A DNA stretch of 46,520 bases from Oscillospiraceae bacterium (GTDB lineage: Bacteria > Bacillota > Clostridia > Oscillospirales > Acutalibacteraceae): the NCBI GenBank assembly GCA_015066445.1, contig SVOK01000013.1, forward strand, positions 1-46,520. The letters run 5' to 3'. The position numbers and the translations under genes are program-made. The notes beneath the pieces were generated by a model. It was given only the letters and a program-made list of their open reading frames with translations. It was not told the DNA's origin and did not search any database. Below are positions 34,789-42,639 of the stretch, in pieces. Numbering within the stretch: the stretch's first letter is position 1; every line of letters starts with the position of its first letter.

Positions 34789-35286
34789 ATGAACAGTACG
34801 GTTTTTGTTAAAAATCAGGATTTTGCCTCTCCTGAGGCGGCTTTTGTTAAGTTTGCCGATACGGTATATCGGTTAGCTTTTGTGCGCACAAAAAACAGAA
34901 ATGACAGTGATGATATTCTTCAAGAAGTATTCCTGCGGTATATGAAGGTCTGGCAAAAAATGCAGAGCGAGGAGCACGTTAAGGCAATGCTGCTCAGAAT
35001 AACAGTTAATTGCAGTAACAGCCATAAAACCTCCTTTTGGTCTAAAAAGACCGAACCCTTAAGTGAGACTCTTGCATCACCGCAGAATTTAGAAGAAAGC
35101 AATGTTTTGGAGGAGGTTTTAAAGCTGCCCATAAAGTACCGTACAGTTATACATCTGCACTATTATTGCGGATATTCTGTTAAGGAAATTGCAGAAATCA
35201 ATAATACTAACCCTTCCACAGTTAAAACTCAGCTATCAAGAGCACGAGAATTACTCAAAAAAACAATAAAAGCGGAGGATTTATGA
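34789..35286 (+). CDS. ECF-family RNA polymerase sigma factor
   Basis: 165 residues with sigma region 2 (about 18-85; AFVKFADTVYRLAF..., DSDDILQEVFLRYMKVW) and region 4 (about 108-160; LPIKYRTVIHLHYYCGYSVKEIAEINNTNPSTVKTQLSRARELLK), and no region 3: a group IV (ECF) sigma factor. The ATG at 34789 is spaced correctly from AAGGGGG (34776-34782); an upstream ATG at 34783 is too close. It overlaps the next gene by four bases (ATGA), so the membrane protein that follows is the likely anti-sigma partner. Confidence 0.93.
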   Translation: MNSTVFVKNQDFASPEAAFVKFADTVYRLAFVRTKNRNDSDDILQEVFLRYMKVWQKMQSEEHVKAMLLRITVNCSNSHKTSFWSKKTEPLSETLASPQNLEESNVLEEVLKLPIKYRTVIHLHYYCGYSVKEIAEINNTNPSTVKTQLSRARELLKKTIKAEDL

Positions 35287-37247
35287 TGTTCCAAGACGAA
35301 TACTCTAAGCAGTTAGACAGTATCCGTGCTGACGGATATATAAAACAGAAGGTTTTAAAAAATATTGAAAATAAAAGTAAAGTCAAAAAAAGCGGTAAAA
35401 AAATCCACTTTATAAGAGCGGCTGCGGCTATTGCTGCCTGCTTTGCGGTGGTATTATCGGTTGTGATTGTAAAGAATAACGGCAGAAATACACAGCTTCC
35501 TGTTGGTGATACAGTTAAAACCTACGGTGATATTTATAAAACAGTTGAATCCTTTATGCCGAAGAACGACCCAGTGGATAAGTTTTTTGATATTTTGACT
35601 GGCTTTGGTAATAAATACGCGGTAGATGAAGAATATATGGTTGAATATGAATATGCCACGGAGGATTCTGCTACAGACGGTGCAGGTGTGCCGAATGCCG
35701 GAAATTCGAGTCAGAATAACGGAGCAAATAATTATACTTCGGAAACAAAAGGCTCGTCTGCAAACAAGCAGGACGATGCTGTGGATAAAAGCAAAACCAA
35801 CACTCAGGTTGAGGGTGTTGATGAATCGGATATTATAAAGACAGATGGTAAGTATATCTATAGCTTTTCTGCTACTGAAGGCGAAATAAGAATTATAAAA
35901 GCAGGCAAAGAGCCTAAGCTTTTAAAGAAACTAAGTGTCAGAAACTCCGATTTCAGCCCTACATCAAATATGTATCTTTCATCAGGAAAGCTAATTTTGG
36001 TAGGAACAAGAACTTCAAATGAAAAGTCGGGAACAGTGGTTTATATTTATGATGTTTCAAATCCCGAGAAGGCAGAAAAGTCTTATGAGTGTATTCAAAG
36101 CGGTTTTTATAATACTTCAAGACTTATAGGCGATAAGCTTTATGTTATTTCCAATTATAATCTTAACGTAAACCGTGTTGATAAGGATAATCCCGAAACC
36201 TTTGTTCCCTGTGTTAAGGGTGAAAACTTTAACGGCACAGTTGAAGCTGAGGATGTATATATAAACCGTAACTGTTCGAGAGCGGTTTACACTGTGGTTT
36301 GCGGTTTTGATATCAATAACGGTAAGCTTTTGGGAAGTCAGTCCCTTTTGGGCGGCACATATACCCTTTATTGCAGTACTGAGAATATAATCACAGCTGA
36401 TTACTCATCCGGCGGAAAAACCAATGTTGCCCGTTTTGCAATAGATAACGGCGAGGTTGAGTTTAAGGCAGAGGGCGAAATCAACGGTAATCTGCTTAAT
36501 CAGTTCTCTATTGATGAGTACGGCGGTTATTTCAGATTTGTTACTACCACCGAGCTTGGTAAAGAAACCCGAAACGGTGAAGTGGTTATGTATGAGTTAG
36601 AACAGGCTAATGCCCTGACTGTGCTTGACAGCGAGCTTAAAAAGGTCAGCAGTATTGACAATATCGCACCTGACGAGCGTGTTTATTCAGTACGCTTTAT
36701 GGGTAACATTGCTTATTTTGTAACCTTCCGTCAGGTCGACCCACTCTTTAGTGTTGATTTAAGCAACCCCCAAAATCCTAAGATTATCGGTGCTTTAAAA
36801 ATCCCCGGTTTTTCTAATTATCTCTTCCCTTATGGTAAGGGTCAGCTTTTAGGTATTGGTCAGGACGCTGACGAAAGCACAGGCAGAACAAGAGGAATGA
36901 AGCTTTCAATGTTTGATATCAGCAACCCTGCCGATGTTAAGGAAAGCGCAAAGCTTATTCTTGATACGAGCAATTCCTCTGCGCTTTACGGTCATAAGGA
37001 GTCTATTGTAGACCCTGATAAAAATGTTATAGGATTTTCAGTTTGGGGTAAAAATGGAAGTGAATACCGCATTTACAGCTTTAATGACGGTCAGTTCTCT
37101 CTCAAGGCTCAGATAAAGCTGAATAATATTTATGATAATGTAAGAGGACTTTATATAAACAGTGAATTCTATGTTGTAACCGAAAAAAATCTCCTCGTGT
37201 ATGATATGAATTCTTATACTAAAATTGCCGAGATTAGCTTAAGCTAA
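35283..37247 (+). CDS. Membrane-anchored beta-propeller protein, probable anti-sigma partner
   Basis: 654 residues. A short cytoplasmic N-terminus (1-42) precedes one transmembrane helix (about 43-63, IRAAAAIAACFAVVLSVVIV). A Ser/Asn-rich linker (about 130-160) and a large extracytoplasmic beta-propeller domain of the PF09826 type follow (NTQVEGVDESDIIKTDGKYIYSF; repeated blades such as IYDVSNPEKAEK, VDLSNPQNPKIIGALKIPG, FDISNPADVKE). Translational coupling to an ECF sigma gene suggests that the N-terminus binds the sigma factor and the propeller senses the envelope. That role is inferred; no known anti-sigma domain motif is seen in the 42-residue tail. Confidence 0.85.
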   Translation: MMFQDEYSKQLDSIRADGYIKQKVLKNIENKSKVKKSGKKIHFIRAAAAIAACFAVVLSVVIVKNNGRNTQLPVGDTVKTYGDIYKTVESFMPKNDPVDKFFDILTGFGNKYAVDEEYMVEYEYATEDSATDGAGVPNAGNSSQNNGANNYTSETKGSSANKQDDAVDKSKTNTQVEGVDESDIIKTDGKYIYSFSATEGEIRIIKAGKEPKLLKKLSVRNSDFSPTSNMYLSSGKLILVGTRTSNEKSGTVVYIYDVSNPEKAEKSYECIQSGFYNTSRLIGDKLYVISNYNLNVNRVDKDNPETFVPCVKGENFNGTVEAEDVYINRNCSRAVYTVVCGFDINNGKLLGSQSLLGGTYTLYCSTENIITADYSSGGKTNVARFAIDNGEVEFKAEGEINGNLLNQFSIDEYGGYFRFVTTTELGKETRNGEVVMYELEQANALTVLDSELKKVSSIDNIAPDERVYSVRFMGNIAYFVTFRQVDPLFSVDLSNPQNPKIIGALKIPGFSNYLFPYGKGQLLGIGQDADESTGRTRGMKLSMFDISNPADVKESAKLILDTSNSSALYGHKESIVDPDKNVIGFSVWGKNGSEYRIYSFNDGQFSLKAQIKLNNIYDNVRGLYINSEFYVVTEKNLLVYDMNSYTKIAEISLS

Positions 37248-37250
37248 ACT

Positions 37251-37284
37251 AAAAAGCTGCTTCGTAAATACGAGGCAGCTTTTT
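37251..37284 (+). terminator. Terminator of the sigma/beta-propeller operon
   Basis: AAAAAGCTGCTTCG (37251-37264) pairs with CGAGGCAGCTTTTT (37271-37284), 14 bp with one G-T, loop TAAATA. Confidence 0.88.
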
Positions 37285-37320
37285 AAAATCAAGATTATCT
37301 ATTAAAATAGAAGCTTTCTT

Positions 37321-37388
37321 GTAGGGGAGGGTTTCTACGCCCTCCCGCAAAAAAATATTAACGGGCGGGCACAGAGACTTGCCCCTAC
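37321..37388. repeat. Imperfect palindromic GTAGGGG...CCCCTAC intergenic element
   Basis: A 68-bp GC-rich island in AT-rich surroundings. The left half contains an internal stem, GGGAGGG (37324-37330 region) with CCCTCCC (37340-37346), and the ends GTAGGGG/CCCCTAC are inverted repeats. The right half GGGCGGGC...GCCCC is a diverged mirror of the left. This is the form of dispersed REP/MITE-like repeats found between genes in many bacteria. Only one copy is in the window. Confidence 0.6.
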
Positions 37389-37424
37389 TATATTATTTAA
37401 ATAGTTTTCATAGGTAAACATTCT

Positions 37425-38408
37425 TTATTTTTTTGATTTTACATTTGCTAAAGGGTTTTTATCAACAGCGTGTTTTATCTGTTTATCGGAAACGTGGGTG
37501 TAAATCTGGGTTGTGCCTAAATTTGCATGGCCCAAAATGTCCTTTAAAACTCTTATGTCAACATCACCGTGCTGGTACATAAGGGTTGCGGCGGTATGGC
37601 GGAGCTTGTGGGTGGAAAAGCCCTGATCGCCAAGGCCCGCCTTTTCAAGATAAGTTTTAACTATATGCTGAACGGTTTTGGGACTGATTCTTCGGTGATT
37701 ACGACTGATGAAAAGAGCATTTTTATCGGTGATGGGTATACCGTCGTTAGGTCTGACCTGCATATAAGCATTAATAGCTTCAAGGCAGGCGGAATTAAGA
37801 TATACCACACGCTCTTTGTTTCCTTTACCTATAACCTTTAAGGTGCCGTCGGTAGAAATACTGCTGAGATTAAGTGCGCATAGCTCTGCAAGACGCAGAC
37901 CGCAATTAAGGAAAAGCACTAAAATACAAAAGTCTCTTTCTTTGTTAGGCCCCTCTACCGAGCTTAGAAGCTCTAACGAATCTTCAAGGGTAAGGTGCTT
38001 TGGAAGCGCCTGCTTTACCTTTGGGGATTCAAGCATTAATGCAGGGTTGTTTTCTATCTGATGGGTTTGCGAGGACAGATATTTAAAGAAAATTCTAAGG
38101 GTTGAGGTTTTTCTCGCCCTTGTGGCGGCATTGTTTTCCCTCTCGTTTTTACAGAAAACCAAAAACGCATAAAGGTCAGAAATAGTTACAGTTTTAATAA
38201 GCTCAATATCAACACTGGAAATGTCAATTTCTTCAAATTCGGTATCCTTTGCCACTTTTCCTCTAACGGTCAGCAAATAGCGAAAAAAGGTTTGCAAATC
38301 AAGAAAATACCCCTCCACTGAGCGGCTTGATTTTCCTTTTATGGTTTCGTTATAGGTTAAAAAATCTCTTATCACAGAAGGGCAGCTTTGCAAAATCTCA
38401 AGCTTCAT
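37425..38408 (-). CDS. XerC/XerD-like tyrosine recombinase
   Basis: A 327-residue lambda-integrase family protein with an N-terminal SAM-like core-binding domain (about 8-120) and a full catalytic set: R172 (NCGLRLAEL), K195 (VIGKGNKER), H267 and R270 (HKLRHTAA), H294 (ILGHANLGTT) and Y303 (IYTHV). Length and wording fit chromosome-dimer resolvases of the XerC/D type more than phage integrases, but a Firmicute may carry several such proteins. The ATG at 38408 after ACGGAG is preferred over an upstream in-frame start at 38450. Confidence 0.9.
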   Translation of the reverse strand: MKLEILQSCPSVIRDFLTYNETIKGKSSRSVEGYFLDLQTFFRYLLTVRGKVAKDTEFEEIDISSVDIELIKTVTISDLYAFLVFCKNERENNAATRARKTSTLRIFFKYLSSQTHQIENNPALMLESPKVKQALPKHLTLEDSLELLSSVEGPNKERDFCILVLFLNCGLRLAELCALNLSSISTDGTLKVIGKGNKERVVYLNSACLEAINAYMQVRPNDGIPITDKNALFISRNHRRISPKTVQHIVKTYLEKAGLGDQGFSTHKLRHTAATLMYQHGDVDIRVLKDILGHANLGTTQIYTHVSDKQIKHAVDKNPLANVKSKK

Positions 38409-38470
38409 AATTGCAACTCCGTTTAATATGTAGTAAAATAATTGTAACACGAAAAGACAGAAATTTCAAT

Positions 38471-38527
38471 CTTAAAGAAATCTTAATAAATTAACATATT
38501 TTTTCTTAAAATCCTATTTGATATAAT
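38471..38527 (+). promoter_or_regulatory. Promoter region of the two-component operon with spaced CTTAA repeats
   Basis: The -10 TATAAT is at 38522-38527, with a poor -35. Upstream, CTTAA occurs at 38471 and 38482, 11 bp apart, and again at 38505. Repeats at one helical turn before a weak -35 are typical of OmpR-class activator sites, so the operon may be autoregulated. Confidence 0.45.
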
Positions 38528-38551
38528 AATACCGCAGGAGGGGTTAAAAGG

Positions 38552-39244
38552 ATGTATAACATACTTATTTGTGATGATGAAAAGGATATTGTTTCTGCTC
38601 TTAAAATATATCTTCAAGCAGAAGGGTACAATACTCTTTGCGCATACAACGGAAACGAGGCATTAAAGCAAATTGAAGATAATGAAGTACACCTTGTGCT
38701 TATGGATATAATGATGCCTGAGCTTGACGGTATTTCGGCTATGATAAAATTAAGAGAGGTTTCAAATATTCCTGTAATTCTGCTTACAGCTAAAAGCGAG
38801 GATACAGATAAAATTTTAGGTCTTAATGTTGGCGCTGACGATTACATAACCAAGCCATTTAATCCTATTGAGGTTATAGCCCGTGTGCGTTCTCAGCTGC
38901 GGCGCTATATTCAGCTTGGCGGTAAAACCGAAGAAAAAACCTCGCTTGTTATCGGCAATATAGAGCTTGATGATAAATCAAAGGAAGTAAGAGTTGACGG
39001 CGAGACTGTGGCTCTCACTCCCACAGAATTTGAAATTTTAAAGCTTTTGATGACTAATGCGGGAACGGTGATGAGCCCTAAGGATATCTACCGCAAGGTT
39101 TGGAATGATGAGGCTTACGGTGCTGAAAGCACGGTAGCGGTGCATATAAGACATTTGAGAGAAAAAATAGAAATCAACCCTGCCGAACCGAGATATTTAA
39201 AGGTGGTTTGGGCGCACGGTTATAAAATGGAAAAGGGAGTGTGA
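38552..39244 (+). CDS. OmpR-family response regulator
   Basis: Receiver domain with acidic pair DD at 8-9, phosphoacceptor D52 (LVLMDIMMPELDG) and K101 (YITKPFNP), then an OmpR/PhoB winged helix (ALTPTEFEILKLLMTNAGTV; YGAESTVAVHIRHLREKIE; VWAHGYKM). 230 residues. Good AGGAGGGG region upstream. It is the first gene of an operon with a histidine kinase four bases downstream, and it likely controls this cluster including the ABC transporter. Confidence 0.95.
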   Translation: MYNILICDDEKDIVSALKIYLQAEGYNTLCAYNGNEALKQIEDNEVHLVLMDIMMPELDGISAMIKLREVSNIPVILLTAKSEDTDKILGLNVGADDYITKPFNPIEVIARVRSQLRRYIQLGGKTEEKTSLVIGNIELDDKSKEVRVDGETVALTPTEFEILKLLMTNAGTVMSPKDIYRKVWNDEAYGAESTVAVHIRHLREKIEINPAEPRYLKVVWAHGYKMEKGV

Positions 39245-39248
39245 GCCG

Positions 39249-41153
39249 ATGAGATTCAGGGAAAGCCTTGCCGCAAAAATCTCAAGCATTATTGTTTCCT
39301 ATGTAATGGTGCTTGTGTTAGCTATAAGTGTTGCAGGAACGGTTGTTATGGGCGTTTATAAATTTTATTTCAGCGAAGTGGGCGCCTTAAAGGAGGAAAT
39401 ACTCTCCGATATGGCTCAGAACGAGGCTTATCACATACACAACCTTCTCGAATGGGGAGATGACCTTGACGATTATTACAGAAACAAAAATGTGTATTAC
39501 AGAGTAACCTATACCGATTCGGAGAAAATCATTACTAACTATGATGATGAGCCTTATATCGCATCTGCTACAAGCGGGCATTACGATTATGAATATGAGT
39601 CACAATTGGTTGTGGATAAATATGGAAACGAATATTATAAAAATAAAGAAAAAAAGCTTGCAGATATAGAGGTTTTTATTGCTAAAGATCTTCACAAAAA
39701 TGATATATTTGCGGCGGTGGCTAAAATAATAGAAATCGGCTATGATTTAAGATATGCTGTGGTATTCATAGCCTTGGGCTCCTTGGCGGTGTTTATTTAT
39801 CTTCTTTGCTTCCTTTACTGCGCAGCAGGTCACAAGCAGGGTGGGGAGATCAAATGCAATTATCTCGATAAAGTCCCCTTTGATTCACTAAGCGCTATGG
39901 TAGCGGTGTTAGCTTTTTTAAGCATCAGTATAGCTTATGAAATGCCGGGTGACTTTTTCACGGATATATTGATATTATTACCGGTATTAACGGTGGATTA
40001 TTTTGTGGCTTTGGGTTATACAATGAGCTTTGCAACCCGTATTAAAACACGAACTCTTATTAAAAATAATATTTTGTATTTTGTTTTAAGCTTTATAAAT
40101 AAACGCCTTAAAAAGTTTTTCGGCTGGATAAAATTTGTTTATTCAAATTCTTCTCTTTTAAAGAAATGCTGGATAATTATTTTAGCGATAGTTGTATTTT
40201 CACTTATTTTTACTGTGGCAGTTGTCAATAATCTATATGATGCTCACGAATTTTTTGTTCTTGTGATGTTTGTAACAGTTACAGCTGTTATACTTGCTAT
40301 ACTATATTTAGCGATTATTATGCAGAAAATCAAATCGGGCGGAGAAAGAATTGCTAAGGGTGATTTGCAGTATAAAATTGATACAAAGTATATGTTTGGA
40401 GATTTTAAAGCCTTTGCCGAAAGTCTTAATAATATTAACGATGGGCTTCAAACAGCTGTGAATGAAAAAATGAGAAGCGAGCGCTTTAAAACCGAGCTTA
40501 TTACTAATGTTTCACACGATATTAAAACTCCGCTTACCTCGATTATAAACTATGTTGATTTAATCAAAAAAGAGGATATAGAAAACGAAACCGCCAGACA
40601 GTATATTGCAGTTCTGGATAGACAGTCGGGTAGACTTAAAAAGCTGGTAGAGGATTTGGTGGAGGCATCAAAGGCTTCTTCGGGAAGTCTTAGTGTGGAG
40701 CTTGTGCCCTGTGATGTTACTGTGCTTCTCACCCAAACCTTGGGTGAATTTGAAGATAAGCTTAATAAGCGTGGTCTTACCCCTGTTGTTAGCACTCCTG
40801 AACAGCCTTTGAGAATTTTGGCTGATGGCAGACATCTTTGGCGCATTTTTGATAATCTTATGGGAAATATCTGCAAATATGCGCTTTACGGTACACGTGT
40901 TTATATTGATGTGAAAAACGAGCAGGGAAGAGCGGTTATAACTTTTCGCAATATTTCGGAAAATCAGCTTAATGTATCTGCTGATGAGCTTATGGAGCGC
41001 TTTGTGCGTGGGGATAAATCACGCAACACCGAGGGCAGTGGTTTGGGTCTTTCTATTGCAAAAAGCCTTGCTGAGCTGCAGGGAGGCGTAATGAAGCTTA
41101 ATGTTGACGGCGATTTATTCAAGGCAAGCGTAATTTTTGATATTATTAATTAA
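39249..41153 (+). CDS. Multi-membrane-span sensor histidine kinase
   Basis: 634 residues. TM1 at about 11-36 is followed by a tyrosine-rich acidic extracytoplasmic region (about 40-160). Further hydrophobic spans lie near 167-195, 210-230, 236-262, 308-330 and 336-360, then a HAMP-like linker (GGERIAKGDLQYKI). The kinase core has H423 in ITNVSHDIKTPLTS, the N box in IFDNLMGNICKYAL and the G box EGSGLGLSIAKSLAELQGG. It phosphorylates the upstream regulator. The signal is not known; the neighbours point to the cell envelope. Confidence 0.93.
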   Translation: MRFRESLAAKISSIIVSYVMVLVLAISVAGTVVMGVYKFYFSEVGALKEEILSDMAQNEAYHIHNLLEWGDDLDDYYRNKNVYYRVTYTDSEKIITNYDDEPYIASATSGHYDYEYESQLVVDKYGNEYYKNKEKKLADIEVFIAKDLHKNDIFAAVAKIIEIGYDLRYAVVFIALGSLAVFIYLLCFLYCAAGHKQGGEIKCNYLDKVPFDSLSAMVAVLAFLSISIAYEMPGDFFTDILILLPVLTVDYFVALGYTMSFATRIKTRTLIKNNILYFVLSFINKRLKKFFGWIKFVYSNSSLLKKCWIIILAIVVFSLIFTVAVVNNLYDAHEFFVLVMFVTVTAVILAILYLAIIMQKIKSGGERIAKGDLQYKIDTKYMFGDFKAFAESLNNINDGLQTAVNEKMRSERFKTELITNVSHDIKTPLTSIINYVDLIKKEDIENETARQYIAVLDRQSGRLKKLVEDLVEASKASSGSLSVELVPCDVTVLLTQTLGEFEDKLNKRGLTPVVSTPEQPLRILADGRHLWRIFDNLMGNICKYALYGTRVYIDVKNEQGRAVITFRNISENQLNVSADELMERFVRGDKSRNTEGSGLGLSIAKSLAELQGGVMKLNVDGDLFKASVIFDIIN

Positions 41154-41165
41154 TTGGTGTTTAAA

Positions 41166-41894
41166 ATGCAGGATAACAGTTACTATTCAAGGTCTGCCGT
41201 CATAGAAAGGCGGAGGCTCAGACGCCGACGGATAGCTATAAGAAGATTGTTTTTGTGTGGGCTTACCGTCATTCTGGCTGTGTTGGTAGTGGGTGCAGGC
41301 GTGCTTGTTTACAGACTTTTTAACCCCGAGTCTTATGACGACGGCTTTGTGCCCTCTGCTTTTGGAAGAAATGTTTCCGAAAGAGTGACCAAGGCTAAGG
41401 AATTGGAAATGCCTGAGTGGGTTGATGTACAGCTTATTCATAAGCATACCACCGCCAGGACGGGAATTAATCTTACAGATATAAAAAATATAGTTATTCA
41501 TTATGTTGGAAATCCGAATACCACAGCGCAAAATAACAGGGATTATTTTGATAAGGCGGATACCACCGTCAGTTCTCACTTTGTGGTGGGGCTTGAAGGT
41601 GAAATAATACAATGCGTTCCTCTTTATGAAAAATCGGCGGCGAGCAATGAAAGAAATAAGGATACTATTTCTATTGAGGTCTGTCACCCCGATAATAGCG
41701 GTAAATATAACGATAAAACCTATGAATCTGTTATAAAGCTTATAGCATATCTTTGTGAAAATTTTTCTCTTGACGAAAATGATATTATAAGGCATTATGA
41801 TATTACAGGAAAAATCTGTCCGAAATATTATGTTGAGCACGAGGATGCCTGGGAAACTTTAAAAGAGGATGTTAAAGAGAAATTAGATGAGTAA
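41166..41894 (+). CDS. Membrane-anchored N-acetylmuramoyl-L-alanine amidase (Amidase_2/PGRP fold)
   Basis: A very basic cytoplasmic N-terminus (ERRRLRRRRIAIRR), one transmembrane helix (about 28-51), then an extracytoplasmic amidase_2 domain. Zinc ligands are H112 (IVIHYVG), H210 (IIRHYDI) and C218 (GKICPKY), with the catalytic region TISIEVCHPDNSG. It would cleave the amide bond between muramic acid and the stem peptide in peptidoglycan. The ATG at 41166 is chosen over an upstream TTG at 41154. It overlaps the next gene by eight bases and is part of the two-component/ABC operon. Confidence 0.9.
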   Translation: MQDNSYYSRSAVIERRRLRRRRIAIRRLFLCGLTVILAVLVVGAGVLVYRLFNPESYDDGFVPSAFGRNVSERVTKAKELEMPEWVDVQLIHKHTTARTGINLTDIKNIVIHYVGNPNTTAQNNRDYFDKADTTVSSHFVVGLEGEIIQCVPLYEKSAASNERNKDTISIEVCHPDNSGKYNDKTYESVIKLIAYLCENFSLDENDIIRHYDITGKICPKYYVEHEDAWETLKEDVKEKLDE

Positions 41895-42591
41895 TATAAG
41901 AAAAGCGGAAGCTTTAAGTGAAAAGCAAAAGAAAATAATTGCGGGTATTGCATTTGGTTTGTTTTTAGTGTTTTGCGGTGCGGTAGGCTGGTTTATAGGC
42001 AGACCTATGATAGCGTTTGTATCCGAGCCCGAGGCTTTCAGAGTCTGGGTCAAGTCACACGGCATTTTAGGTGAAATCGCCTTTATAGGTATGACCGTGT
42101 TTCAGGTGGTTATCGCTTTAGTTCCGGGCGAACCGCTTGAAATCGGTGCGGGTTATGCCTTTGGTGCTTTTAAGGGTACAATTCTTTGTATGATAGGCAC
42201 TTTTTTTGGTAGCCTTATTGTTTTTGCGCTTGTTAAAAGGTTTGGTATAAGACTTGTGGAGGTTTTCTTTTCAAAAGAAAAAATAGGAAGCCTTAGAATA
42301 CTCAAAAAATCCAAAAAGCGTGATGTGCTTATGTTTTTGGTATTCTTTCTTCCCGGAACACCAAAAGATTTAATAACCTATTTTGCAGGACTTACCGATA
42401 TTAAAACTCTTAATTTTGTTTTGTTTGCAACCTTTGCACGTTTTCCTTCTGTTGTCACCTCTACAGTAGGCGGAAGTGCTCTCGGGGTAGAACAGTATAA
42501 AACCGCAATAATAGTTTTCGCTGTGACCCTTATAGTAAGTCTGATTGGCTGGGTAATATATAATTTTATAATCAAAGAAAAAAAGAAATAA
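41887..42591 (+). CDS. VTT-domain (TVP38/TMEM64, DedA-like) membrane protein
   Basis: 234 residues with about six hydrophobic segments and the VTT/DedA core: VVIALVPGEPLEIGAGYAFG, FFGSLIVFALVKRFGIRLVE, and the conserved FFLPGTPKDLITYFAGLTDI followed by FARFPSVVTSTVGGSALG. The DedA/TVP38 superfamily includes lipid scramblases, among them undecaprenyl phosphate flippases, so a role in recycling envelope lipids is plausible but inferred. It is coupled to the amidase gene (8-base overlap), in a cluster that looks like an envelope stress response. Confidence 0.9.
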   Translation: MSNIRKAEALSEKQKKIIAGIAFGLFLVFCGAVGWFIGRPMIAFVSEPEAFRVWVKSHGILGEIAFIGMTVFQVVIALVPGEPLEIGAGYAFGAFKGTILCMIGTFFGSLIVFALVKRFGIRLVEVFFSKEKIGSLRILKKSKKRDVLMFLVFFLPGTPKDLITYFAGLTDIKTLNFVLFATFARFPSVVTSTVGGSALGVEQYKTAIIVFAVTLIVSLIGWVIYNFIIKEKKK

Positions 42592-42603
42592 ATGCTTAGC
42601 GCC

Positions 42604-42631
42604 CTCCCGTTAAGCGTTTATTTAACGGGAG
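42604..42631 (+). promoter_or_regulatory. Hairpin that sequesters the ABC transporter ribosome binding site
   Basis: CTCCCGTTAA (42604-42613) pairs perfectly with TTAACGGGAG (42622-42631) around GCGTTTAT. The Shine-Dalgarno GGGAG (42627-42631) is entirely in the 3' arm, 8 bases before the ATG at 42640. A weak terminator role is an alternative, but only a short T stretch follows. Confidence 0.55.
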
Positions 42632-42639
42632 CTGATTTT

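Noticed and set aside
41187-41840. 217-codon open frame on the minus strand opposite the amidase gene
   Set aside because: It is antisense to a gene with clear zinc ligands and a membrane anchor, has no ribosome site, and has no recognisable domain; a shadow frame.
42592-42639. Longer N-terminus for the ABC transporter starting at 42592
   Set aside because: No proper ribosome site, the ATG directly follows the previous stop, and the extra residues match nothing in the family; the 42640 start has GGGAG at good spacing.
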